64,000 nt of DNA from Phyllobacterium phragmitis (GTDB lineage Bacteria > Pseudomonadota > Alphaproteobacteria > Rhizobiales > Rhizobiaceae), in NCBI RefSeq assembly GCF_002980495.1, contig NZ_PVBR01000003.1:186001-250000 (forward strand). Direction: 5' to 3'. Shown here one piece after another: positions 44,137-52,682 of the stretch (within the stretch, counting starts at the first letter, position 1; each line of letters starts with the position of its first letter). A program made the position numbers and the translations under genes. The notes beneath the pieces are model-generated. The model was given only the letters and a program-made list of their open reading frames with translations, made no database searches and was not told the origin of the DNA.

Positions 44137-44260
44137 CAAGCAGGATAACGAGCGGTCCTCCCAAAAGCACGCCCAATATGATGGCAGACAGGAGATACCT
44201 GGTCAGGATACGAAGAACAGGATGTGCTTTGGTCAATCTCACCGTCCATTTAAAAGCCAT
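44129..44260 (-). CDS. Small single-helix membrane protein (43 aa)
   Basis: 43 aa: a basic head MAFKWTVRLTKAHPVLRILTR followed by a hydrophobic helix (YLLSAIILGVLLGGPLVILL) and a final VK. A ribosome site GGGG lies nine bases before the ATG at 44260. It is convergent with the LacI remnant and divergent from the two-component system. Single-helix proteins of this size next to a histidine kinase can act as modulators of the kinase, but that is only a possibility here. Confidence 0.5.
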   Translation of the reverse strand: MAFKWTVRLTKAHPVLRILTRYLLSAIILGVLLGGPLVILLVK

Positions 44261-44443
44261 AGCGACTATCCCCGGATGTAGAGTGGGGACCACCGCTGGT
44301 GATCGCATCGCGTTTTCGCGACTGGATGGTCCCGTTGCTAGGCGTCGACAATTGCAACAGCATTACCTGACTGCCTTTCAAGCTCCGCAATGCTGCTGCA
44401 ACCTTGGCAGTAGATAAGGACAGGACAAGGGGACGAAGGGCTG
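44261..44443 (+). other. Upstream region of the two-component system
   Basis: 183 bases between the divergent small protein and response-regulator genes. No gene seen; AAGGGG and AAGG at 44427-44440 serve as ribosome site for the response regulator. I see no clear operator repeat. Confidence 0.35.
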
Positions 44444-45115
44444 ATGAGACTTCTGCTAATCGAAGACGAGAGGGAGTTGGCTGCTGCGCTGTCGGTGGCA
44501 CTGAGCAAGCATGGCATCGTCACCGACCACACGATGCATCTCGCCGACGCCTTCGAGCTGACACGTCAGAATGCCTACGATGCGATCCTCCTGGACCGGC
44601 GTTTGCCTGATGGTGAAGGGCTGACGTTCATTCCGAAGTTGAGGCGGGCGGGCATCGACACGCCTATTATCGTGCTGACGGCCCGCAATGAGCCCTTGGA
44701 GCGCGTCGAGGGATTGGATTTCGGCGCTGACGATTATCTCGGCAAGCCCTTCCTTGTCGAAGAGCTGATGGCGCGCGTGCGCGCGGTGCTAAGGCGACCG
44801 CCCAATCTGGCGGAACCGGACATTGTTGCGGGACGAATGATGATCGATCCCTTACATCTGAACGTAACCGTGGATTCGACCCCGCTCGATCTACCCAGGC
44901 GCGAGCTCCTGGTTCTTGTGGCGCTGGCCAAGCGGAAGGACAAAACCGTCCTTCGATCGACGCTTGAAGCGGCGGTCTACAATTACGAGGAAGAAATCCA
45001 GTCGAACGCGCTCGATGCGCATATCTCCAGGCTGCGCAAGCGACTGCTGGATGCCAATGCCGGCGTTGCGGTCCACAACATCCGAGGCGTTGGATATCTC
45101 CTGAAGGAGGAATGA
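44444..45115 (+). CDS. OmpR/PhoB-family response regulator
   Basis: 223 aa. Receiver domain with acidic pair ED at 7-8, phosphorylated Asp51 (ILLDRRLPDG), Thr in VLTARNEP and Lys near 101 (LGKPF). The C-terminal winged-helix DNA-binding domain has LPRRELLVLVALAKRKDKTV and the recognition part SNALDAHISRLRKRLLD with the end IRGVGYLLKEE. It pairs with the kinase gene that overlaps its stop by 4 bp. Confidence 0.93.
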   Translation: MRLLLIEDERELAAALSVALSKHGIVTDHTMHLADAFELTRQNAYDAILLDRRLPDGEGLTFIPKLRRAGIDTPIIVLTARNEPLERVEGLDFGADDYLGKPFLVEELMARVRAVLRRPPNLAEPDIVAGRMMIDPLHLNVTVDSTPLDLPRRELLVLVALAKRKDKTVLRSTLEAAVYNYEEEIQSNALDAHISRLRKRLLDANAGVAVHNIRGVGYLLKEE

Positions 45116-46452
45116 TGCACGTGGCGATGAGATCGAACCCGTCACTTTGGTGGAAGCTGAGCTGGCAACTCAGCCTCGTCATCATCGCCGTGGTCGCCTC
45201 AGTGATCCTGGGGCTTTGCATTTGGGCTACCACGATCATGTCGCCGAACATCGCCATGGAGGGGAAGATCGTCTCGGTGGTAGCCGGGGCCGTGGCACGC
45301 GACAGTTCGGGAAATTTACAACTGTTGGAAACGCCGCAGCTCAGGACGCTCGAGGATGAGAACCGCGGACTTTGGTTTATTGCAGCCACCAGGGACGGCG
45401 CTTCGATATCCTATGGCGCCGTCCCACCAGCCTATATCGCGCTCGCTCCTTTGGTTCGTCTGTTCGATGAAGCAGATTTACGGGGATCCGCCGCGACAAA
45501 CGAGATCGCAACGATTGAAAACGTCGATACTGCGATGGGTGAGGTTCGAATTCTGTTTGGCGGCGTGGCTGACAAAGGCTGGCCCGTTCTCGCCCTTTTG
45601 GCCAGGAGCTACCCGATCTACGTATCTTTGATCGCGATTGCCCTGCCTGCGCTCTTCCTGGCTATTCCTCGCATCGTGAGGCGCGCCCTGGCGAGGGTCA
45701 GCGATGTCGCTCAAAAGGCATCGGAGATCGAGCCGCGCCGACCGGAAGCCCGACTGCCGGTGGACGGAATTCCCAAGGAAGTCGCCCCACTGGTAATTGC
45801 TTTCAACGGTACGCTTGAGCGGCTTGAGCATGAGTCCAGGAAACGCCAGCGCTTCCTGATCGATGCGGCACACGAGCTGAGAACACCGATCGCCATCATG
45901 CAGACGCGGATCGACGGGATGCCCGAGGGCCGGGAACGCAGGCGATTGCTGGACGACGTTGCACGTCTGGCCGAGACGGCCGAACAACTCCTCGATTTCG
46001 AGCGCAACGAACAGGCGGCCGATCTCCATGAAACGGTCGATCTCGTCCAAATCGCACGAACGGCCGTTGCCGACCTCGCGCCCCTGGCGATCGCCGCCGG
46101 CTACCAGATTTCATTCGAAAGCGATGTGGAAAGCCTCGAACGCAAGGGCAGCCCTTCGGCTTTACCGAGGGCGATCAGCAATCTGGTCCGCAATGCAATC
46201 GACCACGGCGGCAATAGCGGAATGATCACGGTCTCAGTCTCAGCCGGCGGGAAGATCAACGTAGCCGATGAGGGGCCGGGCATACCGGCCGAACATCAAG
46301 AACTGGTTTTCGAACCATTCTATCGCGTCACCCCCAAGAGCAACGGTGCAGGCCTAGGTTTGAGCCTCGTGAAGCAGATCGCCGCAAATCATCGGGGTCA
46401 GGTCAGCATCAAAAGTGATGCGACCGGGACGCAGGTGACGATCCAGCTCTGA
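45112..46452 (+). CDS. Sensor histidine kinase
   Basis: 446 aa. Two membrane segments (about 18-40 and 165-185) enclose a periplasmic sensor region of about 125 residues; a HAMP-like linker follows. HisKA: FLIDAAHELRTPIAIMQTRI with phospho-acceptor His254. ATPase motifs: N box NLVRNAIDHGG, G1 VADEGPGIPAEH, G2 GAGLGLSLVKQI. Full-length and intact. The 20-base spacing to the lipoprotein gene downstream suggests co-expression or a direct target. Confidence 0.92.
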   Translation: MMHVAMRSNPSLWWKLSWQLSLVIIAVVASVILGLCIWATTIMSPNIAMEGKIVSVVAGAVARDSSGNLQLLETPQLRTLEDENRGLWFIAATRDGASISYGAVPPAYIALAPLVRLFDEADLRGSAATNEIATIENVDTAMGEVRILFGGVADKGWPVLALLARSYPIYVSLIAIALPALFLAIPRIVRRALARVSDVAQKASEIEPRRPEARLPVDGIPKEVAPLVIAFNGTLERLEHESRKRQRFLIDAAHELRTPIAIMQTRIDGMPEGRERRRLLDDVARLAETAEQLLDFERNEQAADLHETVDLVQIARTAVADLAPLAIAAGYQISFESDVESLERKGSPSALPRAISNLVRNAIDHGGNSGMITVSVSAGGKINVADEGPGIPAEHQELVFEPFYRVTPKSNGAGLGLSLVKQIAANHRGQVSIKSDATGTQVTIQL

Positions 46453-46544
46453 CCCCGCAATATTCCCTAATATTGCGTAATGCTGCGGCAATCCTTCCTT
46501 CGCATGGTCTCCCCCAGAACATCCGTAATGGAAGGCCAGAAAAC

Positions 46545-47393
46545 GTGCGCAGCAATTCATCTATTGAAACATTCCTCCGACTTATATGTCTGGCTTTACC
46601 CTTGACCTTGGCGGTCACCGGATGTGCCTCGGTACCTCTAAAGGAAGGCGGGACGCTCACCTCCTACAGCAATCTTGGCGCGCCCAAGGGAAAGTTGTCC
46701 AAGTCGCGTAATTTTGTCGACGGGCAAGGTCTGGCGGCTGTGAAGACGGCGAGGATCGTTCCAACGACATTCGTCTATAGTGCCGCAGCCCGGGTGGAAA
46801 CGGAAGCCGACCGTTCATTGGTGTCGAACGCACTGGACCGAGCGCTCTGTGTCGCGCTTAGCGACAGATTTCAAATGGTCCCGGCCAGCCAGCCGGCCGA
46901 TCTGACGATCCGGTCCGTCGTCACCGATATCTTGCCGACGAACAAGGCCATGGCAGGGGTCGCGACCGCCGTAACGGTCGGTACCGGCTTCGTCCTGCCC
47001 ATCAGTGTGCCGCGGCTGCCCGTCGGGCTTGGAGGACTTGCCGTCGAAGCGGAGGCGGTCGACAGCGGCGGCGTTCAGCGTGCGGCGATGGTATGGGCCC
47101 GCGGGGCGAATTCGATCCAGGACAATCCCCGCGTTTCGGAGGTCGGCGACGCCTATAGCCTCGCCTCGAAATTCGGCAATGACTTTTCCCGGATGCTTGT
47201 CGCCGGCAAGGAGCCGAAGGGATTGGACATCTCGCTTCCTTCAGGGCAGCGGATGAAATCCTGGCTCGGCGGCAAACCGAAATACGCCGCATGCGACACG
47301 TTCGGTCGAGCGCCTGGATTGGTGGGGGTCGTGGCGGCCAAGTACGGCGCGCCACCGCAATGGACCGACAAGAAGCCAAATCACTTGCGATGA
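46545..47393 (+). CDS. DUF3313-family lipoprotein
   Basis: 282 aa. Signal peptide with lipobox AVTGC (Cys near 27). The mature part follows the DUF3313 plan: GTLTSYSNLGAPKGKLSKSR, FVYSAAARVETEADRSLVSN, a strand-rich middle (ADLTIRSVVTDILPTNKAM) and the C-terminal FSRMLVAGKEPKGLDI. Family function unknown; outer-membrane lipoproteins. GTG at 46545 with GGAAGG about nine bases upstream gives a clean signal sequence; a TTG at 46473 is in frame but not supported. Lies 92 bases after the kinase stop. Confidence 0.75.
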   Translation: MRSNSSIETFLRLICLALPLTLAVTGCASVPLKEGGTLTSYSNLGAPKGKLSKSRNFVDGQGLAAVKTARIVPTTFVYSAAARVETEADRSLVSNALDRALCVALSDRFQMVPASQPADLTIRSVVTDILPTNKAMAGVATAVTVGTGFVLPISVPRLPVGLGGLAVEAEAVDSGGVQRAAMVWARGANSIQDNPRVSEVGDAYSLASKFGNDFSRMLVAGKEPKGLDISLPSGQRMKSWLGGKPKYAACDTFGRAPGLVGVVAAKYGAPPQWTDKKPNHLR

Positions 47394-47515
47394 ATTGAGC
47401 TATCAGTCGCCCACTCCTCATGCATCGGAAGTCAGGGGCGGCCAGCCGTTGCTTTGACGAAGTGGCCTTTATCAACCAAAGACAGCAACTGTTGATTTGA
47501 TGATGATACCTGTGT

Positions 47516-48970
47516 TCAGGCGATCTTCGACTCGCGATACTCACCACGATCCGGCGTGAGCTGGCTGACCACAACAATGGCGATCCAAGCGGCGATGAAG
47601 CCCGGCACGATCTCATACAGCTTAGCGCTAAGGCCCAATGCAATCCACATGCCCACCGTCGCCGCGCCAACGACCAGACCGGCGACGGCACCATAGCCGT
47701 TCATCCGCTTCCAGGTCAGTGACAGGATGATCAGAGGTCCGAAGGCTGCCCCAAATCCGGCCCAGGCGTTCGACACGAGGTCCAACACCTGTGATTCCGG
47801 ATCGCTGGCAATGATGACGGCAATAATGCCAACGGCCAACACAGCGATCCGGCCAATGGTGACCAGTTCGCGATCCGTCGCATCACGTTTCAACAGCGTG
47901 TGATAGATATCCTCGGTCAGCGAGGACGACGCGACCAGAAGCTGGCTCGAAACGGTAGACATGATCGCAGCCAGTAACGCGGCATAGAGAAATCCGGTTA
48001 CCAGCGGGTGGAAAAGGAGGTCAGAAAGAACGATGAAGATGGTTTCAGGGTCCGCGATATCGAGTCCGTTGCGGATGGCATAGGCGCGACCGAAGATGCC
48101 GACGGCCATCGCGCCGATCAGCGAGACGGCCATCCAGCTCATCCCGATATTTCGGGCCTTCGGCACGTCGGCCACGGTGCGCACTGCCATGAAACGCACA
48201 ATGATATGAGGCTGGCCGAAATAGCCCAATCCCCACGCCACGGCGGAAATCCAGCCAAGGAAAGTCACCCCTGCCGTCAAGGACAGGAAGTTCGGGTCTA
48301 CTTCCGTTCGCAGGCGCTCCGCCGCCACGCCGATCCCGTCTCCCTGACCTGTGGTCAGTATGACGATCGGTACGATGACAAGCGCCAGCATCATAATGCA
48401 GCCCTGCACGAAGTCGGTTAGTGACACCGCGAGGAACCCACCCATGACGGTGTAGACCATCACGATGCCGAGCGTGAGATACACGCCGGTCATATAGCTG
48501 CCGCCGAAGGCACTGACGAACAGCTTGCCCCCGCCGACAAGTCCTGAGGCCGTATAGACCGCGAAGAACGTCACGATCACGATCGCAGAGACAACGCGCA
48601 AAAGCCGCGCGGTGCTGGGAAAGCGATTGCCCAGAAAGCCGGGGATCGTAAGGCTGTTGTCATATTCCTCGGTCTGCTGGCGCAGGCGCGGAGCAACGAT
48701 GATCCAGTTCAGGTAGGCGCCGATAAACAGACCAATCCCGATCCAGCTCTGTGCGAGACCCGAAACGAACAGCGCCCCCGGAAGCCCCATCAGCAGCCAG
48801 CCGCTCATATCCGATGCGCCGGCGGACAGGGCAGCCACCGCGGGGGGCAGATTGCGCCCGCCCAGCACATATTCTTCTGAGCTCGAAGTGGATTTTCGCC
48901 AAGCATAGACACCGATGGCCAGCATCAGTACGAAATACACTGTTAGGCTGATCCAGATACCCATCTGCAT
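47516..48970 (-). CDS. putP: Sodium/proline symporter
   Basis: 484 aa, close to the 490-500 aa of PutP. SSS-family signatures: YVLGGRNLPPAVAALSAGAS, DMSGWLLMGLPGALFVSGLA, SWIGIGLFIGAYLNWIIVAP, RFMAVRTVADVPKARNIGMS and LLAAIMSTVSSQLLVASSSL (Na+-site loop). Imports proline with sodium. The ATG at 48970 follows GGGGGG; the long open frame upstream of it is antisense to an aldo/keto reductase remnant and is not coding. No putA proline dehydrogenase gene is next to it. Confidence 0.9.
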   Translation of the reverse strand: MQMGIWISLTVYFVLMLAIGVYAWRKSTSSSEEYVLGGRNLPPAVAALSAGASDMSGWLLMGLPGALFVSGLAQSWIGIGLFIGAYLNWIIVAPRLRQQTEEYDNSLTIPGFLGNRFPSTARLLRVVSAIVIVTFFAVYTASGLVGGGKLFVSAFGGSYMTGVYLTLGIVMVYTVMGGFLAVSLTDFVQGCIMMLALVIVPIVILTTGQGDGIGVAAERLRTEVDPNFLSLTAGVTFLGWISAVAWGLGYFGQPHIIVRFMAVRTVADVPKARNIGMSWMAVSLIGAMAVGIFGRAYAIRNGLDIADPETIFIVLSDLLFHPLVTGFLYAALLAAIMSTVSSQLLVASSSLTEDIYHTLLKRDATDRELVTIGRIAVLAVGIIAVIIASDPESQVLDLVSNAWAGFGAAFGPLIILSLTWKRMNGYGAVAGLVVGAATVGMWIALGLSAKLYEIVPGFIAAWIAIVVVSQLTPDRGEYRESKIA

Positions 48971-49012
48971 AGATCCCCCCTTCGATTCAATCTGAGCAGA
49001 TTCCCAGATTAT

Positions 49013-49453
49013 GTCAAAGGTAAGGAAGCCCGCTTGCTGGGCCTGGTGCGCCATATCGGGCTGAGCAACGTCACGCCCAAGCAGATCGCGGAAGGACGCA
49101 AGATCTGTGAGATCGTCTGCATGCAGAACCACTACAATCTGGCGCACCGTGCCGATGACAGCCTGATCGACGACCTTGCCCGCGACGGCATCGCCTATGT
49201 GCCGTTCTTTCCGCTGGGCGGCTTTACGCCGTTGCAATCGTCCACCTTGTCCGACGTCGCCGCACGCCTTGGCGCCACGCCCATGCAGGTCGCGCTCGCA
49301 TGGCTGCTTCGCCGCGCGTCGAACATCCTTCTGATCCCCGGCACGTCGTCCATCGCCCATCTCGATGAGAACCTCGCCGTGGCCGATACCGACCTGCCGG
49401 AAGACATATTGAAGGCGCTGGACGGCATCGCGGCCGGCGAGCACGCCGGCTGA
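49013..49453 (+). pseudogene. Aldo/keto reductase, 3' part only
   Basis: About 145 codons with the C-terminal half of an aldo/keto reductase: GLVRHIGLSNVTPKQI, VCMQNHYNLAHR, YVPFFPLGGFTPLQSS, ALAWLLRRASNILLIPGTSS and the final LDENLAVADTDLPEDI. The N-terminal half with the catalytic Asp, Tyr and Lys is missing; 43 bases upstream of the fragment putP starts on the other strand. A TTG at 49034 has AAGGA upstream and could still be translated, but the product would lack the active site. Its 5' end was presumably lost when the putP side was joined here. Confidence 0.75.
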
Positions 49454-49480
49454 CGGTGTAAACGACCACCTCGATCCACA

Positions 49481-49514
49481 GCGGCTTCACCCGTTATATC
49501 GCGGGTGAAGCCGC
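49481..49514. terminator. Bidirectional terminator-like hairpin
   Basis: GCGGCTTCACCCG (49481-49493) and CGGGTGAAGCCGC (49502-49514) pair perfectly over 13 bases with an 8-base loop. It lies between the converging aldo/keto reductase remnant and LysR gene. No long T-run on either side. Confidence 0.6.
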
Positions 49515-49535
49515 ACACGCACTGGTCCCACCGCA

Positions 49536-50426
49536 TCATCTGAAACGCCGGAGGTGATCGACAAGGGCGCGCAGCTTCGGGGCCATGTTGCGGCGGCTCG
49601 GATAATAGAGATAGAAGCCGGCAAAGCGCGGGCAATAGTCCTCGAGAACAGGCACGAGATCACCCCGCTCGATCCATGGGCGAAAGCTCTCTTCCATGCC
49701 GAAGGTGATGCCCGCGCCGGCGACGGCGAGCTTTATCATCAGCGCCATGTCGTTCGTAGTGATTTCCGGCGCGACGGCGACGCTGAACTCCTTGCCATGC
49801 TCCGCGAATTCCCAACGATAGGGCGCGACCTTGGGCGCGGGTCGCCAACCGATGCAGCGATGGGCGGCGAGCTCGCTTGGATGCGAAGGCGCTCCGAACC
49901 GGTCGCGATAGGCCGGCGCACAGACAGCCGACTGCCGCTGATCGCCGGAGACAGGCACCGCGATCATGTCCTGCTCGATCACCTCCCCGAGCCTGACGCC
50001 GGCATCATATCCCTCGGCGACGATATCGAATTCCTCGTCCGTCACATTGACGTCGATTTGAACTTCCGGATTGGCTTCGGCAAAGGTCGCCAGAAACGGC
50101 CCTGAAAGAAAGCCCTCGGCGATCGATGAGACAGCGAGCCGCAACTGCCCGCGTGGGCGCCCGCGCAAATTCCCGGTGGTCTCGATTGCCGTTCGCATGT
50201 CTGCGATGGCGGGCGCAACCTCGGCATATAGACGCTCGCCTGCCTCGGTCAGGCTGACACTGCGCGTCGTGCGCTGAACGAGCGCTATGCCAAGCCTCTC
50301 TTCCAGCCGCCTCATCGTCTGGCTGACCGCCGAGCGGGTGACGCCCATCCGGTCGGCAGCCGCACGAAAACTTCTCTCCTCGGCCACCAGGGCGAAGACG
50401 GCGAGCGCGTTGAGATCCGGATCCAT
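49536..50426 (-). CDS. LysR-family transcriptional regulator
   Basis: 296 aa. Winged HTH at 1-60: LNALAVFALVAEERSFRAAA, DRMGVTRSAVSQTMRRLEER, LGIALVQRTTRSVSLTEAG; effector domain with LRLAVSSIAEGFLSGPFLAT and the two-lobe pattern. ATG at 50426. It is divergent from the SDR/CMD/Atu4866 genes with 117 bases between, the usual layout for a LysR protein controlling its neighbour. Confidence 0.9.
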   Translation of the reverse strand: MDPDLNALAVFALVAEERSFRAAADRMGVTRSAVSQTMRRLEERLGIALVQRTTRSVSLTEAGERLYAEVAPAIADMRTAIETTGNLRGRPRGQLRLAVSSIAEGFLSGPFLATFAEANPEVQIDVNVTDEEFDIVAEGYDAGVRLGEVIEQDMIAVPVSGDQRQSAVCAPAYRDRFGAPSHPSELAAHRCIGWRPAPKVAPYRWEFAEHGKEFSVAVAPEITTNDMALMIKLAVAGAGITFGMEESFRPWIERGDLVPVLEDYCPRFAGFYLYYPSRRNMAPKLRALVDHLRRFR

Positions 50427-50543
50427 TGGTTAGAACAGCTTTCCATGTAGGGAATAAATGACCGTCTTATCGCGACAATGCGACAGATCTATCTCTATGG
50501 CAACCGCTGCATTGCGGACCAAGGATCAGAAAAGGAGATGCAC

Positions 50544-51269
50544 ATGTCCCTCAACAAGATCGTCCTTATAACCGGCGCGTCGAGCGGCATCGGCGCAGCG
50601 ATCGCCCGTGAACTCGGCGCCGCCGGAGCGAAAATCATGCTCGGCGCGCGCCGCACCGATCGGCTTGACGTGCTCGCCAAAGAGATCAACACGAAGGGTG
50701 GCGAGGCGCTGACCCGTCGGCTTGATGTCACCGACCGCGCCGATGTCGCCGCCTTCGCGGAAGCGGCGCGCCAGGCCTGGGGTCGTGTCGACGTGATCAT
50801 CAACAATGCCGGAATCATGCCGCTTTCGCTGATGGCCTCAATGAAGGTCGATGAATGGGACCGCATGGTCGACGTCAACATCAAGGGCGTGCTCTACGGC
50901 ATAGCCGCGGTGCTGCCGGAAATGACCACGCGGGGCTCCGGCCATGTCATCAACATCGCCTCCATCGGCGCGCTGTCCGTCTCGCCGACGGCTGCCGTCT
51001 ATTGCGCGACCAAATATGCGGTGCGGGCGATCTCCGACGGCCTGCGGCAGGAGCACGACAACATCCGCGTCACCTGCATCCATCCCGGCGTCGTCGAGAG
51101 CGAGCTTGCCGACACGATCACCGATCCGGTGGCTGCCGAAGCGATGAAGACCTATCGCGCCATCGCGCTCAAGCCCGACGCGATCGGCCGTGCCGTGCGT
51201 TTTGCCATCGAGCAACCCGACGATGTCGACGTCGACGAGATCGTCATCCGGCCGACGGCCAGCAAATAA
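50544..51269 (+). CDS. SDR-family oxidoreductase
   Basis: 241 aa. Cofactor motif VLITGASSGIGAAIARELG near 6-24, an Arg pair after strand 2 (GARRTDRLD) that favours NADP, NNAGIMPLS, catalytic Ser in NIASIGALSVSPTAA and YCATKYAV (YxxxK). ATG at 50544 is six bases after AAGGAG; upstream in-frame starts would overlap that site. First of three closely spaced genes (SDR, periplasmic carboxymuconolactone-decarboxylase-like protein, Atu4866-like protein). Confidence 0.9.
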   Translation: MSLNKIVLITGASSGIGAAIARELGAAGAKIMLGARRTDRLDVLAKEINTKGGEALTRRLDVTDRADVAAFAEAARQAWGRVDVIINNAGIMPLSLMASMKVDEWDRMVDVNIKGVLYGIAAVLPEMTTRGSGHVINIASIGALSVSPTAAVYCATKYAVRAISDGLRQEHDNIRVTCIHPGVVESELADTITDPVAAEAMKTYRAIALKPDAIGRAVRFAIEQPDDVDVDEIVIRPTASK

Positions 51270-51277
51270 GGAGAAAA

Positions 51278-51772
51278 ATGATGGGTTTTCGCTTTCACAA
51301 CGCGTACAGGGCAATCGGTGTCGCGCTCCTGCTTGGTGCTGTACCTGCTGCGGCCAACGCGCAGACGACAGAGGAGCGCCTGGAACGCGGCGATGCCGTT
51401 ATCAGGAGCCTGAACGATGGCGCTCCGCAGCCCGCGCTGGAACGCATGAGGCAGGAGTTTCCGTTCCTGGCCGACGCAACCCAGGCTTATGCGCTTGGCG
51501 ATGTGTGGTCTCGACCGGGACTCGACAACCGGACACGCCAGCTCGCCGCCGTGGCTGTATTCGCAGCCATGGGTGAGACCGCATTCATGACGATCCATGC
51601 CGGCTATGCGCTCAATATCGGCGTGTCCGAGGATGAGCTGAAGGAAGTCATCTATATGGTGACGGTTCCGGCCGGCTTCCCGCGAGCCATCACGGCATCG
51701 CAAGCCCTCTCCGAGCTTTTTGCCGAGCGTCGCGCCGCTGCCGGCACGCAACCTCGAGGAGCCGCTCAATGA
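51278..51772 (+). CDS. Carboxymuconolactone decarboxylase-like protein with signal peptide
   Basis: 164 aa. Signal peptide about 1-27 (FHNAYRAIGVALLLGAVPAA, cleavage after NAQ). The CMD domain follows: GDVWSRPGLDNRTRQLAAVA, then ETAFMTIHAGYALNIGVSED and ELKEVIYMVTVPAGFPRAI. The CxxC of AhpD-type peroxidases is absent, so it is closer to the gamma-CMD group. An exported CMD protein is unusual, since known enzymes are cytoplasmic. AAGGAG precedes the ATG; the stop overlaps the next gene by 4 bp. Confidence 0.85.
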   Translation: MMGFRFHNAYRAIGVALLLGAVPAAANAQTTEERLERGDAVIRSLNDGAPQPALERMRQEFPFLADATQAYALGDVWSRPGLDNRTRQLAAVAVFAAMGETAFMTIHAGYALNIGVSEDELKEVIYMVTVPAGFPRAITASQALSELFAERRAAAGTQPRGAAQ

Positions 51773-52122
51773 AACATTTTCCGATGCTTGCCGCGGCCGT
51801 GCTTCTCGCCGGCGCGGCTGTCATACCTGGACAGAAAGGTCTCGCCCAGATGAATTCCGATCCAAAATCCACTCCCCAACCGGCGCAAAACCATCCATAT
51901 GTCGGCATGTGGGTCACGGCTGACGGTCATATCCGCCATAATCTGCTTTCGAACGACCGCTATGACGAGGCACGTGGAAATCGTGAAAGCGCATATCAGG
52001 GGCGCTACGAGGTCCGGGGAGATCATATCGATTACTGGGACGACACCGGCTTCACTGCCGATGGCGAGTTCATCGACGGCGTGCTGCATCACGGCGGCAT
52101 GATCTTGTATCGGGAGGAGTAG
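51769..52122 (+). CDS. Atu4866-family small exported protein
   Basis: 117 aa. Signal peptide about 1-27 (MKHFPMLAAAVLLAGAAVIP, then GLAQ). The mature part matches the Atu4866 family named after an Agrobacterium protein: YVGMWVTADGHIRHNLLSND, RYDEARGNRESAYQGRYEVR, and HIDYWDDTGFTADGEFIDGV. This is a small beta-barrel-like fold of unknown function. The start overlaps the CMD stop (ATGA), so the two exported proteins are co-translated and may act together. Confidence 0.85.
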   Translation: MKHFPMLAAAVLLAGAAVIPGQKGLAQMNSDPKSTPQPAQNHPYVGMWVTADGHIRHNLLSNDRYDEARGNRESAYQGRYEVRGDHIDYWDDTGFTADGEFIDGVLHHGGMILYREE

Positions 52123-52165
52123 CGCGCCCGCAAATATGTCGGTGCGCCGGATAGCCAGGTGCTGC

Positions 52166-52331
52166 CTATGCCGGACGCGCCAAGGTGAAGAGTTCCAGCG
52201 GTCGCTCGACCCCTTGAAGCGCATAACGGCCGACCGAAACACGGCAGGAGTTCGGATTCAGTGGCGCCGGCAAGGCCGGTGGAAGCGATCCATTCGACTA
52301 TTTTGAAGAGGTGCTTCAGGTCCGTCATCAT
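52166..52331 (-). pseudogene. Adenylate/guanylate-cyclase-like gene reduced to its two ends
   Basis: The start reads MTDLKHLFKIVEWIASTGLA then GATESELL, the typical N-terminus of rhizobial cyclase-domain proteins (short helix with IVDWL-like motif). In the next frame the sequence then gives NSCRVSVGRYALQGVERPLE and LFTLARPA to a TAG, the typical C-terminal end of the cyclase catalytic domain. About 350 residues between them are gone and the frame is broken. An AGGGA ribosome site remains before the ATG. Not functional. Confidence 0.6.
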
Positions 52332-52682
52332 GCATTGTTCCCTGTTGCGACCCTACTGGTTACGCACAGCCTAGAGCAGTTCACTTTCAGGTGGAAACGA
52401 TGCGTTCAGGCGATCCTCAATCTTGACGGCGGGGGTTGCCACCATATTCCAACCGTAGCAACAGCGGCCTCGCTGAGGCATGATTCCTGTGCTTGTCACA
52501 GGAATCCTCGCCATCTCCGCATTTCCGACGGTGCAGAATGGTAAGGCTAGACGATTCCATCAAAACAGGAACCGCTTTAGCCTCTCTTCTGGCCAAAGCA
52601 TCCGCCCAACTTTCTAACGATCAAAGCCCGGGAAGGCGAGAGCGCACCGCCCCGGCGCGAGGACATCTTGCATCATCGCGCT
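52332..52682 (+). other. Intergenic region with a hairpin repeat, no gene
   Basis: 351 bases between the cyclase remnant and queE. Contains the 9-bp inverted repeat at 52483-52505 and the sequence CTAGAGCAGTTC near 52370, similar to dispersed non-coding repeats of Rhizobiales. I see no coding remnant. Confidence 0.4.
52483..52505. repeat. 9-bp inverted repeat (dispersed-repeat-like)
   Basis: ATTCCTGTG (52483-52491) and CACAGGAAT (52497-52505) around CTTGT. Versions of this dyad are common in non-coding DNA of Rhizobiales as I recall them; it could also terminate transcripts leaving queE. No T-run. Confidence 0.45.
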
